Source of the DNA: Ovis canadensis
Taxonomy: Eukaryota; Chordata; Mammalia; Artiodactyla; Bovidae
NCBI RefSeq assembly: GCF_042477335.2
Contig: NC_091255.1
Coordinates: 34,946,501-35,010,500, forward strand
Direction of reading: 5' to 3'
DNA length: 64,000 nt
The notes under the pieces are model-generated. The model ran no database searches. It had not been told where the DNA came from and saw only the letters and a list, made by a program, of their open reading frames with translations. The position numbers and the translations under genes were made by a program. Positions within the stretch are counted from its first letter, which is position 1, and each line of letters begins with the position of its first letter. Shown here one piece after another: positions 1-24,644 of the stretch.

Positions 1-847
1 ATCAGACTCCAAGGGAAGAGGGGTAAGGTCACAGATTCCCACCCTGCATTCCCCTCCAAAACACACATGCACCCCAGTTCCACCCTCCAGTACCTGTTGG
101 GGGTGCCATGGCCCCTCTGGTGGCAGGCAGCATGGGAAAGGAAGAGCAGAAGGAGGGTTAGAGCCCCAGCTGCAGCTCCCACGAGCCTCGGCGGTGCTGG
201 TGGGGGGTGGCTGCTGCCTGTTCACCCTCCACCAGCCTCTCCAGCAGTGGCTTAGCAAGCCTGGAACTCTCAGAGAACGTGGTCTCTCAGGTCCAACTGG
301 TCAGTGGGCCCTGTCTATCATTCATGCCATCCAGACGACAACTCACTCCCTCCTTCCCAAACAACACTGTGCCTAGCCAGGTCTGGATTCCTCCTGCAGG
401 CTCCTAGCCCCACTTCTGTCTGAAGCAGCTTGCAAAGTGCTACCTGACTAATCCTCTCAAGCCACAGTCCACAGATCCCTATCTTCATGGGATGAGATTA
501 AAGTCAACCCAAGCCACAGTCTATCAAGGTGCTCCTTGTACAAATCACAGAACCCTCCTCTTGTGGGACACAAAGATGCCTGAGGCAGCTCCCTGTCCTC
601 AAGGACAAGTACCCCATGGTCAGGGGGCCCTGAATTTCAAAGACCCAGACTCTGTGACTCCTTAGTGGAGGGACACTGAGCAGTCACCTGATCTCTCAGA
701 GCTATACAATGGGATAACAAAGTCTTTCCATACAGAGTGGCTGAAAGGCTCAAACACAGTGATGCACGAAAATGAGTTATTTACGTTACAAGGAATAGAG
801 AAACCAGAACAAATGGTAACGTAAAGCAAAGATGAGCCTATGGGTAC

Positions 848-882
848 TGTTGCTGTTGCTGCTGCTAAGTCGTTTCAGTCAG
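848..882 (-). repeat. BOV-A2 SINE fragment
   Basis: A GCTGCTGCTAAGTCG-type end followed by TTCAGTC, the terminal piece of a BOV-A2 element. Confidence 0.6.
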
Positions 883-1130
883 GAGAACAAAAATAGCAAA
901 GAGGAACTTGGCTTAGGGGCAGAGGACTGGAAATGATCATGGGAAAGTGCTAACTTTTGAGTTGATGCTCGAAGGGAAACTCAGATCAAGGGGCAGAAAT
1001 GACGGAAAAGATGGCAGACAGATGTAATAAAACATCACTTGGTCCAAGCCCAGCAATGGAAGGTGGTGGCAGAGGACAGGATGAGATGACTGTAAGGCCA
1101 TGAGCTGGCTCTTTTGCCCTTATTTCCCAC

Positions 1131-1290
1131 CACACCCCAAATTCATCCATCCATTCCACAAATATACTGGGCCCCTATAATACACCAGGCACTATTTTAG
1201 GTCCTGGAAATACAGGAGATAAAAAACATAATTGCTTCTCATACAGACATCATTTCTACTTGGTAAGACGATAAACAAGTAATTGAGCAA
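1131..1290 (-). repeat. L2 LINE 3' end remnant
   Basis: ACAAATATACTGGGCCCCTA... CCAGGCACTATTTTAG and a later ATAAACAAGTAA follow the antisense L2 3' consensus. Confidence 0.65.
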
Positions 1291-1452
1291 ATAATCTAAA
1301 GTCAGGGTTGGGCGGTGATAGTTGTAATGGAAGGAAATGGGGCCAGGAGAGAACCCAGGTGAACCCACAGAGATCTGAACTGAGGCAGCCAGGACTCACA
1401 GCTCTGGCCCTAGAGCCAGCCATGCTGCATCCCAACCCAGTTCTCCTGCTAG

Positions 1453-1663
1453 CTGTGTGTGACACGCTCAGTCGTGTCTGACTCTTTTGCAACACTGTGT
1501 GCTAAAGCCCACCAGGCTCCTCTGTCTGTGGAATTCTTCAGGTAAGAATACTGGAGTGGGTTGCTATTTCCTCCTCCAGGGTATCTTCCCAACGCAGGGA
1601 TTGAACCTGGGTCTCCTGCACTGCAGGCAGATTCTTTACCATCTGAGCCACCAGGGAAGCTAG
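1453..1663 (-). mobile_element. Bov-tA SINE
   Basis: This is a ruminant tRNA-derived SINE in reverse orientation. It shows CTCAGTCGTGTCTGACTC, CAAGAATACTGGAGTGG-like text and the tRNA-like end TTTACCATCTGAGCCACCAG. Confidence 0.9.
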
Positions 1664-1884
1664 CTGTGTGGTCTCAGGCAAATTCCTCAACCCCAGGAAC
1701 CTCAGCTCTCTCACCTGTGAGCTGGATGAGATAATACAAGTACACAGTAAGTAACAACTATTCTTCCATGTTCACGGCTGCATCCCTGTGGCCTGCTCTT
1801 CTCAGCCTGTCTTTGGTCTTAAGTCTGGTGTTAAGAGCAAAGGCTCAAACAGACTAACCCTTTACACAGCCCCCATCTTTGGCG

Positions 1885-2097
1885 AGGGCTTCCCAGGTGG
1901 CTCCATGGTAAAGAATCTGCCTGCCAAGCAGGAGACTCATGTTTGATTCCTGGGTTTGGGAGGTCCCCTCGAGAAGGAAATGGCCACCCACTCCAGTATT
2001 CTGGCATGGGAAATCCCTTGCATGGACAGAGGAGCCTGGTGGCCTAAAGTCCATGGTTTCGCCAAGAGTCGGAGATGACCGAGCGACTAAACAACGT
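1885..2097 (+). mobile_element. Bov-tA SINE
   Basis: Forward copy. The tRNA-like head (TTCCCAGGTGGCTCC, TTTGATTCC) is followed by the A unit (CACTCCAGTATTCTGGC) and ends near GAGCGACTAAAC. Confidence 0.9.
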
Positions 2098-2479
2098 CTT
2101 TAGGGCACAGAACGGCTGCTGTTTTTTCACTGTGATGTAACCAATGTGTGCCTGTCTTCTTCCCACACACACTCTGAGCTCCCCCTCAAGGGTGGGTTGG
2201 CTCCAAGGGCCTTCTGTGGTTTCGGTATCACCCCAGAACACAGCTTGAGGGAACCGCAGAACAGGAACTCGGCACTCACTCACTGGGTTGAACTGATTTA
2301 ACAGTTCACAGCTCGCAATGCCGGAAGCGTGTGCTGCCACTGGGGACCTGAGCCAGGCGATAATCCACTGACCCTGAACTGGAATGGAAGCCCACCTGGC
2401 AGGTGTTCAACCTGAGCTGCACGCCACAAGAATACATCTCTTCTTATTTTTTAAAACACGCTCTGATATGCCCGTCTCC

Positions 2480-2532
2480 CATCCCCCCACCCTACCCACC
2501 ATCCCCCACCCTACCCACCATCCCCCACCCTG
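2480..2532 (+). repeat. 20-bp tandem repeat, about 2.6 copies
   Basis: A C-rich unit (CCACCCTACCCACCATCCCC) repeats head-to-tail. Confidence 0.85.
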
Positions 2533-3311
2533 CGCTGAGGCACCTAGCACCAGCTTGAGGTGGCAGACAGCTCAGGTGTGACACAGCACAGACACCAAGG
2601 ACTCAGCTGTGACACGGCCAGCCTCCCTGCCCAACTCGCTCCCCAGAGTTCCACTTCACTCGGGCCCAGCTGAATACAAATCAGTCCGTTTAAAAAAAAA
2701 AAAAGGACTGAACCAGAACAAAATGTGACCTCAGAACACACCCTAAGTGGTACTTCACCACGAGCATTGTGGTATTATCTGTCAGACACACTACTACCTG
2801 AGGGCTCGTGATTCCCAAAAGCTTTTGCTGCTGTGGCCAGAAACAGCTAAAAACCTCTGAAAGCTTTACAGCCAAAAGGATACACACGTCAACTAACTGC
2901 CTAGAACTTTTGCATTCATAGCTGGACAGGTAAGTGGGTTTTCAGAGATAAATTCAGATATCCCACTGAAAAAGTACAAGTTTTCATAAAAATGATCAAG
3001 GTGCTATTTGAGGCTAAAAAAATCAAGCAAGAGGGCTGGATCTCCTCTTCCCCAAAATCTTACCCTCTGGAGCCACAGTCTCCTGTTTCTGCCTTGGGGA
3101 CCTTCACTACCCCTGCCCCTTGTAAACACTCTGCACCCTGAGGGTGGGTGCACACAGCAGGGCCCCCAGGGCTGACCAGGAGCTCAAAGCCCTTCTTAGG
3201 GTGGACACGTTCCTCTCACACGGCCACACTTCCAGAGCCCGACCCAGGCCTCTGCATTCAGCATGAGGGAGCACTCTCTCCTAGTCTGGCCACTCCACTC
3301 TCACCCCCTCA

Positions 3312-16650
<13,339 letters not shown>

Positions 16651-17249
16651 AAGGGGCAGTGTCCCCGGGACTGAGGGGCTGAGGGGAACTGAGTTGCGGA
16701 AGCGGCAGGGAGACCCGGACACCGGGACTCCAGAGGGTGGCCAGCCCCAGAGAAGCCGGGAAAGGTGGGGGCGGACCCGAGTAGGGGACCCAGGCCTCTG
16801 GCGCGCGCACGTCGCCGCCGTCGGAGGCGCGCTCAGGGGGTGGAGCCGCCCGCCGAGCCCCGCCCAGGAGGTGGTGCGATGCAGGCCCCGCCCCAAGGCT
16901 CGAAGCACTGGTCGGCTCCGCCCTTGGCTCCTGTCGCCGCCTCACTCCTCGGCGCCTGGTGTAACGTTCTAGAATTCGACGAGCAGCTGCCTCAGGTGCC
17001 GTCGCCAAGTGCAGTCGGCAGCGGCACCACCACTCGGGCGCTGTGTCTCTGCCTGGTCCTTAGGTTTGACAGGGCCCGTAGTGCCGTGTCGCCCTCTCAG
17101 GCCCAGACCACCCCTGCCTGCCCAGCCTGGCCCCAGCAGGCCTCAGCCCCGCAGGGCCCACCGCCTGGAAGCCACATCAACTCCTCAGCCCCTAAATTGT
17201 GCCTTCAGGCTTAGCAGCTCCTCACGCCTGGGTCAGCTGCCAAGGGTCC

Positions 17250-18330
17250 CTTGAGCTCCCTAAGGGGTTTTCCTCTAAGCCTTCCCTCTGAACAGGGCTT
17301 TCCACCCCCAACGACCTCCAGGCTCTAGCTAACTCAGCCCGGCCAGATTCCTCGGGTCCTCTTCTGCCCTGTCAGGCTCAGGTTCCCCTCCCAGACTTGG
17401 CTGCCCCCCCGCGCCGCCCCGCCCCCCACCCCAAGCCCATTAACCATCCAGGACTCTTTCTAGCTTCCTTAGCCCCATCTTTCTCTTAGATCTGGATCAC
17501 CCAACTAGACACCCAGTTACTAAGGTCTGAATGTCCCTCAGCGGCCACCTGCTCCCTAGTTCAGCTTCCTCTGCTCTGGCCCAAGATATTCCATTAAAAC
17601 CCCATCTGCCCTTTCAGCCCAACTTTACTGACATTTGCCAGCTCAGCTCTAAATACTCTTCTCCTCATTCTTCATTTCCTTTCTCAGCCCATCTTAGTTA
17701 CCTTTGAATAAATACTTATTCACCTGCAACAGCTTCCAATTTTCTGGCATTTATGCTGCCTCTCCTAACTCATCTAACATTCTTATCTGCATTGTCTGCC
17801 CACCCCAACTGGCTCTCAGGTCACCTTTTGCTGTCTGGAATTCTGGTCCTGTGTAACTGACCTCTGCTCACCTTCTACATCTCTAGACTTTCCCACTGCC
17901 CCCCTCCTTCTTCGTCACCAATTGACCTTGACCGCTCTGTCCACACTTACCTTTCATTAACACCTCATTCCTGGTTTGTTTACCAACCCTCAGTTCTCTA
18001 ACTGGCCCCGGCCACCAGTTCTGTACCAATTATCCCCAAATGCCTTTTGCTCTAATTCACCTCTCATTCTTTTTCATTTCATTATCCCATATTGCCAGTT
18101 AAGTCACTCAACTGCCATCTGTCAATTTCACTTACTCTGTGTATTCGGCTTAGGAAAAAAGATTAAAAAAAAAATCTTTCACCATTTCTACATTTCCTGT
18201 GTTTGCTGTCTTGATTGTGTATGTTCAGCTAATGAAAATATTCAGCACTTGAAATATCTTTTCAGCTTTCTTTCCTTTCTTCTGGACCTACACATCTTCT
18301 TTCCAATCTTTACGTTCACTCATGGTGAAT
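17250..18330 (+). other. Pyrimidine-rich DNA upstream of INCA1 coding exon 1
   Basis: About 1.1 kb is strongly C+T rich on the plus strand, with loose recurrence of phrases such as CTCAGCCC and CTCATTC. No coding exon or classic transposon is recognised. It probably lies in INCA1 intron or 5' UTR. Its strand bias ends near the acceptor of the first INCA1 coding exon (18369). Confidence 0.4.
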
Positions 18331-18412
18331 TACATGAGTGAATGATTCATTTTCCATTATCTTCCCAGCACCAATGAGGAGACTCAATCCAGCCTCCCAA
18401 CCCAGTCCAGTC

Positions 18413-21400
18413 ATGCAAGTACAGGAAGATGCAGACAACCTTATCCCTTTTGCCAAGTGAGTCCTCCCCACACAGTGGGGGAGGGGGGATGAGACGGAGG
18501 CAGGATTCCATGTCTGGGTTCTTCCCCAAGAAGAGTATAAAATAAGAAACAAGAATCTCGGTGCCTGGTCTCAGGGGATTGGTGATTTATTAATTTACTC
18601 AGCAAATTATTTTTGAACACTATAGTGTTCTAGGCACTGAATATTAGGCATTGGGGATTCAGCAATTAGAAAGATAGGGGTCCTGCTCATAGAGCCAACA
18701 TTCTACAGGGAGGAAATAGAATGTGTACATGAATAAATATAATTTCAAATAGTAGTAAGCACACGAAAAAATAAATGTACTGTATAAGTAGAATGTCTCT
18801 GAGACACAAGTATATAGAGTATGACTGTGGAAGGGGAAGAGGAGATGAGTTTGAACTGAGATCTGAAAAATAGGAAGGAGCCAGTCTCCTAAGAACCAAA
18901 GAGTAGAAGAAGGAATAGTAGGTTTGAAAAAGCAAAACCAAGTCCCAAGAAAAGAACTAACTTTCTGTCTTCTAGGACCAGGAAGCCCATCAGCATAACT
19001 GAAACTTAGTGATTAAGGGAAAAGTGGAGTAAAGGCAGACAGGTAGAGGCCAGATCGCATAGGACCTTATGGGCCATTGAAAAGAATTTGAACGTTATGC
19101 TAAGGACAGTAGAAATCAGTGGGAGTTCTAAGCAAGGAAATGACATGAGCAGACTTTCTTTTCCTTCAACTTTTTTATTATGGAAAATTTCAAACAACTA
19201 CAGAAGTAGAGAAAATAGTAACCACGAAACCAGAGTACCATTTTTAGTCAGCTGCAATAATTATCATTAGATGGATAACCTTTGTTTTTTCTGGATACAC
19301 CACTTGGCTTGTGGGATCTTAGTTCCCCAACCAAAGATTGAACCTGGGCTCTCAGCGGCAAGAGTGCTGAGTCCTAACCATTGGACCACCAGGGAAGTCC
19401 CTGGTGGATAATTTTTTTCTTGATACACCCATTCAGCCTCCTGCTACTTAGACCATTTTGAAGTAAATTTAAACGGTATTATTTCACATAATCATTTCTA
19501 AAAGATTACTCCGACTGCTCTGTGCAGACTAGATTACTGAAGGATTCAAATGGAAGCAGGGAATGGAGGAGGACGCAATTGCAATAGTCCAAAGAGGGGA
19601 AAACGTGCTGGAATATGGTGGTGGGAGTGGAAATGGTGAGCGGTAGTTAAATTTGAGTGTATTTCAGATGTAAAACTCACAGGATTTGCTGATAGATTGG
19701 ATATGAGGGGTGAGGGAGAGTGAGGCATATCAGATTTTTGGTTCTAGCAACTGGGCGTTTGGGGTGCCTTTTGGCAAGATGGGGAAAGCTTGGGAGGAGG
19801 TGTTGAGTGGGCAGTTGAACCTGCAAATCTGAAGTCCAGGGGAGGAGCCAGAGCTGGAAATATAGATTTGGGAGTCATCAGCACATTGATGGTATTTAAA
19901 GTCATGGACCTGTGTGAGATCACCTACAGAGGAATGAAGACACAGGGCCGAAGCCCTGGGACTTTCTTCTGGAAAGCAGGAGAGCAGACATCTGGTCAGT
20001 CAGTCTGGCAGCTTTAGAAGTGATGAGAACTGTTCTCAAACAACTTTTGCACACCCTACCTAAAGGATATTAGTATTTCTGAGTTGTTTACTCGCTAGGT
20101 CATGTCGAACTCTTTGTGACCCCATGGACTGTAGCCTACATGGACTGTAGCCCGCCAGGCTTCTCTGTCCATGGTATTTTTCCAGGCAAGAATACTGGAG
20201 TGGTTGCTATTTCCTTCTCCAGGGGCTTCCTGACCCAGGGATCGAACCCGCATCTCCTGCTTGGCAGGCGGATTCTTTACCACTGAGCAACTAGGGTAGC
20301 CCCTAGTGCTTCTGAGATGCGGAGATATAGCAGGAGTGAAGAGACTCTGCTCTCCTGGATGCTTGCATTGACTAAAAGGAACCTGTTGAATCACTTGAGT
20401 AGCTAGGGCCTCCCTCTCTAACAGCCCTGCTTGCTAAGTATGATGTTCTCTGGTTGTGGGGTATAGAAGTTTGAGATTCAGTGAGATCTGAGGCTCAAAC
20501 AACTGCTAATCTCCATGCTCACTCCAGCTCCAACCTCCTTTCAAATCAAAGTCTTCACCACCTTTCTCATCTAAAATGGATAAGGGAGGACATGGCCTGA
20601 GGGAGCCTGGGCAGCTGTGTGGTCCTGTGGTAAGATAAGACTCCTGAATCCCTGGAGTGAGTAGGTGCCGTAAGGGAAGAGCCAGACCTGAGCATACCTT
20701 GTCCTCACCTCAGGTGTTCTAGGGTGGTCAGCCGATCTCCACCCCCCTCCTTGCCTTCCCAGAGCCTTGGACTGATGCCCCAGCGCTATGGAGACACCTT
20801 CTGGGAGAATCTTAGTCAAAGTCCCAGGTGAGAGAAATGGAGAAACGGGACTAACTGAAGGTGGGGAGGAGAGGCTGTACAATTTTAAACTACCATAAAG
20901 CCTTACTGTAGCAATAAGTCCTAGTCTCAGGATAACTGCCCCACCAAGTGATGGACATGGTAGCTCCTAATGCCAGGTAGGTGGTTGGGAGAGGTTGTTA
21001 GAGAAACAACATGGATAGGGATATTCTCTTTGCACTTAGCCCCCTTTTTGTGCTTTACAGCCCCACCTGGATGGAGCAACAGTACACCCCACCCTTGCTG
21101 GTATGATGAACTTTCTGCCCTTTGACACTTCTTGGTTAAGATCACACCCACTGCCATCCCATCCCCAGCTCCCCTTATTCTCCCTTCCCTCTGGTCTCCC
21201 CCAGCTAGTGCACTGAGCAGGCCCTCCTTCCTATGAATCAGTCATCATGTTTTCCAGATCACAGCGATGTTTTTATAATCTGGTCTTCCCAAGACCCCTG
21301 GTTCCCTATTTCAGTCCCAGCTCCCCGAGAGACTCAGTTCTGCCTTCTAGCTCCCTCTCCCCATTATCTGGTACAGAGAGCCACTGGTTGCTCCCAGCCT

Positions 21401-22551
21401 GGCCAGTATGGCCCTGAGGGACTCCCACCTCCTGAGGTGCTCTGCAGAAGAAAGAGGAGGAGGCCACATTCGGGAGGAATGCAGCAGGGATCTGGGGGCA
21501 TCCCAGCCCGGGTAAGGGCTGTCACTCATCACTTGGAGGATCTAAGGAGGCGACAGAGAATCATCAATGAGTAAGGAGAGACATCAGGGCTCTGGGAGCC
21601 AAACAGTACGGGGACGGGTGGCTTGAACTAAGGAAAAGGTGGAGAGCTTTGAGGGAATTGGAGGTTGCTTGGGAGTGTGCCATGGTCTTGGTGAGACTGA
21701 AGCAAAGTTTCCCATAATATGGGAAGGAGGAGGGAACGAAGGAATGGGGGATTAGTCACCTGAGCTGAAAGGAGTGGAACCCTGGTCACTGAAGACAGGA
21801 AAGCACTCCGCAGAACTGGAGGATGGTGCAAAGCTAGAGGTCACCTCTGAGCCCCTGGATGGGAAACTACTTCAGTCTGAGGGGAGCAGAAGGTTGGAAG
21901 TGGAGAGCTGGAAGTCAAATGATAACACTTCCAGGTCCCAGCAGGAACTAGTTCAGGGCGGGAAGATGAAGAATGGAGAGACAGGAAGCCTGGCCTCCAG
22001 GCCCCTCTTTCCTAAGCCTTACCTCTCCACAGACTGAAGAAGGCCCAGTGGGGCAGCTCTGGGGCAGCGTCTGGGCCTCTGCTGGTTGACAGTGATGGCT
22101 GTGGCTTCCCTAGCACCACTGAACACCCTGATCGGGAAGAGGAGAGGGCAGACTATCCACAGGAGAACCACTTCCTCATTTCTGGCAGGGCCCAGGTATG
22201 GATGGCTGAAGAGGACTTTGGTGGGTGGTGATGTGGACCCCTGGTCTTGCATGGGGAGTCAAGGGAAGCCAAGAGCCACATGGGATAGCTGGATGTGAGA
22301 GGAACAAAAGTAAAGTAGACCAGATCCTGAGACTTGGGGGTACCTGGGTTTGGGGTTTAGGAAATCTGAAGACCTACTGTTTGATTCTTTTTTTTTTCTT
22401 ACAGCTGCTTTGGTCTCCCTGGAGTCCCCTGGGCCAAGAGGGGTCTTGTCTTTCCAGGCAGCTGGGCTCTATGGGCTCCTTCAGCGCTGTCACAGCCACT
22501 AGGAACCCCTTTTACCATCCCTGGTTGGTGGAACTGCAGTCTGAAGAGTAG
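18413..22551 (+). CDS. INCA1: Inhibitor of CDK, cyclin A1 interacting protein 1 (INCA1)
   Basis: INCA1 binds cyclin A1/CDK2 and restrains the cell cycle (family knowledge). Six coding exons are joined: 18413-18456, 20714-20827, 21061-21100, 21377-21570, 22033-22195, 22405-22551. All borders are GT/AG, giving 702 nt and 233 residues, against about 236 in human. The start MQVQEDADNLIPFAK, the central basic stretch RRKRRRP, the segment VRAVTHHLEDLRRRQ and the C-terminal NPFYHPW all resemble the human protein. No catalytic or membrane domain is visible. The ATG exon begins at acceptor 18369 and contains another in-frame ATG at 18374, which would add 13 residues. I chose 18413 because it matches the human start and has a purine at -3. 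The gene is intact. Intron 1 carries a large nested repeat. Confidence 0.92.
19160..19510 (+). repeat. L1-type fragment inserted in L2
   Basis: TTTTATTATGGAAAATTTCA and AAGTAGAGAAAATAGTA on the left, and TTTTGAAGTAAATTTAAA and TTTCTAAAAGATTA on the right, read as two halves of one old L1 3' segment. Confidence 0.55.
19284..19401 (-). mobile_element. CHR-2-type (cetartiodactyl tRNA-Glu) SINE
   Basis: TGTGGGATCTTAGTTCCCCA, GATTGAACCTGGGC and GGACCACCAGGGAAGTCCC are diagnostic. Short direct repeats TGGATAA flank it (about 19271 and 19405). Confidence 0.75.
20081..20302 (-). mobile_element. Bov-tA SINE
   Basis: Reverse copy in INCA1 intron 1. It contains a local duplication (CATGGACTGTAGCC twice) and the tRNA-like end CACTGAGCAACTAGGG. 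Confidence 0.88.
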
Positions 22552-22777
22552 GGAGAAACTGTCCAAACTCAAGACACTGGCCGTGCCTCAGGGGCCCGGG
22601 ATTGGGAGCTGGAATCTCCAGTATTTCGGACATCAAGGCATTCCTCCTTTCCTTGGCCTCTCCCATCTTCCTCTCCCCGCCTCTGAACTAGGCACGAACA
22701 GCCCCGATGGCCTCCCCTCTCCACTCTCAGAGGAGCCCCCCGAGGCTCCCTGTCACTATTCTCTTCTTCGTTCTGTT

Positions 22778-22783
22778 ATTAAA
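22778..22783 (+). terminator. INCA1: INCA1 polyadenylation signal (ATTAAA)
   Basis: ATTAAA lies 227 nt after the INCA1 stop codon. It is the first plausible poly(A) signal on the strand, and the CAMTA2 CpG island begins about 150 nt further on. Confidence 0.6.
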
Positions 22784-22929
22784 AAGCAAGCAAGTGGAGC
22801 CCAGAGATGTCTTTCTCTCTGCGATGTAGTGATGGGGAGGCTTATGGGGAGGGAGGGCTCTTTTCAGCTTCGCGATGACCCCGCCAAAATGAAGTTGGGC
22901 TGGTACCCCCAAATTCAAGGAGTTGTACC

Positions 22930-23760
22930 CAAAAACTTAGTCCTGCCCGCTCCAGTGTTCCCCACCCGGCTCTCCGGGCCGAGGTCACGTCAGGCGGCGG
23001 AGCTTCCGCCTCCAGGACCCCGCATCCTGCCCCTCAGCGCGGCCGCCCGCTCTGGGACTTCCCGGCAGCCCGTCCCTCCGCCTGGCTCGGCCTTGGAAAC
23101 CGAGTCCCTCCGGCCAGCGCCCCACCCAGAGCCAGACGTGTGCTGACCCCAGGTTCTCGTCCCGACCCCCATCCCCTTAATTGGGAAGCCCCGCCCCGTG
23201 CGCAGTGACGTCGGACGCCGCTGTCAGCCGGCGCTGGGGGGGGTCGGTGTGGGGTAGAATGGCCGCTGCCGCCGTCACCCGCGGGACCCCGGGAGGTAAG
23301 AGCCGGGGCCTCTCGCCCGCCTCTCCGCCCCCGCGCCAGGGGGCGCAGCTCCACCGCCCGGACTTGGCGCGCCACGCCGGGGACCACCGGCGCTCTCCCG
23401 GGTTTGCCCTCACTCCCCGCTTCCGTCCTCCTCCCCCGCGCCAGGGGGCGCCGCTCGGCGCAGGGCCCCACGGCGGACCTGCCGGGCCGGGCCGGACCGT
23501 CCCGGGGACCCCCCGCTCCCCAGCACCTGCCCTGCCCCTTGCCCGCCACGCGCCCGCGGACTCTGTTCCGCAGCTTCTCCAGGACATCTCTCCGTGAGGG
23601 CGGGAGGCGGAACCCTCCCACCTCGGAGCGTCTCCGCTGACCACCGCCCCTCCTGGGGGGTCCGCCCCCGGGCCCGCTCCGCACCCTGGCGGGCTGCCCA
23701 TCCCGGACTGCGCACCTGCGCCCTAGGGCGGAGTCCTTACCCCAACCCAGGTTCCAGGGC
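22930..23760 (+). promoter_or_regulatory. CAMTA2: CAMTA2 CpG-island promoter and first exon region
   Basis: This CpG-dense block between the INCA1 poly(A) signal and CAMTA2 has no TATA box. It contains CRE-like sites at 22985-22992 and 23206-23212 and two CTCF-like motifs at 23333-23348 and 23438-23453. A strong splice donor at 23296 follows a short open exon. Promoter function is inferred. Confidence 0.7.
23259..23295 (+). CDS. CAMTA2: Alternative CAMTA2 first coding exon (or uORF start)
   Basis: An ATG at 23259 opens MAAAAVTRGTPG and runs to donor GTAAG at 23296, leaving one base of a codon. Joined directly to the exon at 24891 it gives GAG and continues in frame as ENSHHLK, because the usual ATG exon leaves the same phase. 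If the 24581-24675 exon is included instead, the frame stops at TGA 24619-24621, upstream of the main ATG. I recall human CAMTA2 isoforms with a similar alternative N-terminus but could not check. Confidence 0.6.
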
Positions 23761-24644
23761 TCACAGTCGTGCTCGGATGGGCCTCTTCCCCCTCTCCATT
23801 CCCAGACACCTGGCGGAGCCCGCGCTGAGAGCATCCTCCAGCTTCCATCTGTTCCCCCAGGAGGGTGGGGGCTCAGGCTGGAGCCAGAGTGGTAGATGGG
23901 GTAGGATAGGCCTGGAGGCCGAGGGAAGCTGAGGCTTTGGGGATAGAGGTACGGTGGGGTGGACAGGGCGGTCAGTCTCAGGGTGGAGGATGGGTTGACC
24001 TGGGGCTGGGTAGCTGGGTCCTGGGTGTCTAAACCAGGTTCTACTCAGGCCCAACCAATCTGGAGGAAAGGGTGGAGGTTAAGATCAGTTGTCAGATCTG
24101 CCCTTCCCCTTGGAAAAATCAAAGAGAAGGAACTCAGGGTGTGTCTTTTAAGGCCTAGCTCTCCACCCGGACTTAGAACTCCTGCCTTCCCCCCAACATC
24201 CAGGCTCTCATTTGTCAAACCATCCTTCAAGGACCGGACGCTCTGAGTCCTAGCCCCAGGGTCTGACCCCTCCGCAGCTCCAGCCTTTCGAGAGCCAGGG
24301 CTGTAAACGCCGCCCCCCGCCGGCCTTCTCCCCTCCCCCACCCCGCCGGTCTCTTCCTGATTGTTCTGTTCTGTTGTGTCTCCCACTCGTGTTGGTTCCT
24401 GGCACGGTGTCTGGGTTCGCCCTCTCCTCCAACCCCTGGCTGTACTCTGACACCACAGTCCAGCCCCTTCCTCTGGCTTCCTCAGATATCACGACCCGGT
24501 TGTGTACCAGGTCTCCCACCTCATTCTCATCCTTGATAGTGTGGGGGCTTCTGCCATGACCTTGTTCTCTCCCTTCCCAGCACAGACTCCCCCTCCCCCC
24601 GGCCCCTCAGGCCGGGGGTGACCTTGCCCCCTGGAGTCCTCACC

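Larger units (their letters stand above)
18580..19960 (-). repeat. Long antisense L2 LINE, interrupted by younger insertions
   Basis: L2 text runs from the 3' end (TTCTAGGCACTGAATATTAG) through GGCCAGATCGCATAGGACC, ATTACTCCGACTGCTC and GGGAGTCATCAGCACATTGA in consensus order. It is broken at about 19160-19510 by an L1 fragment that itself contains a SINE. Confidence 0.7.

Noticed and set aside
103-125. Possible 23-nt KIF1C microexon on the minus strand (AG...GT borders)
   Set aside because: Its length would change the reading phase relative to the conserved next exon, and the human protein has no matching residues.
23034-23834. 266-codon open frame on the minus strand over the CAMTA2 promoter
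   Set aside because: It is a low-complexity GC-rich shadow of the CpG island and is antisense to the CAMTA2 first exon.
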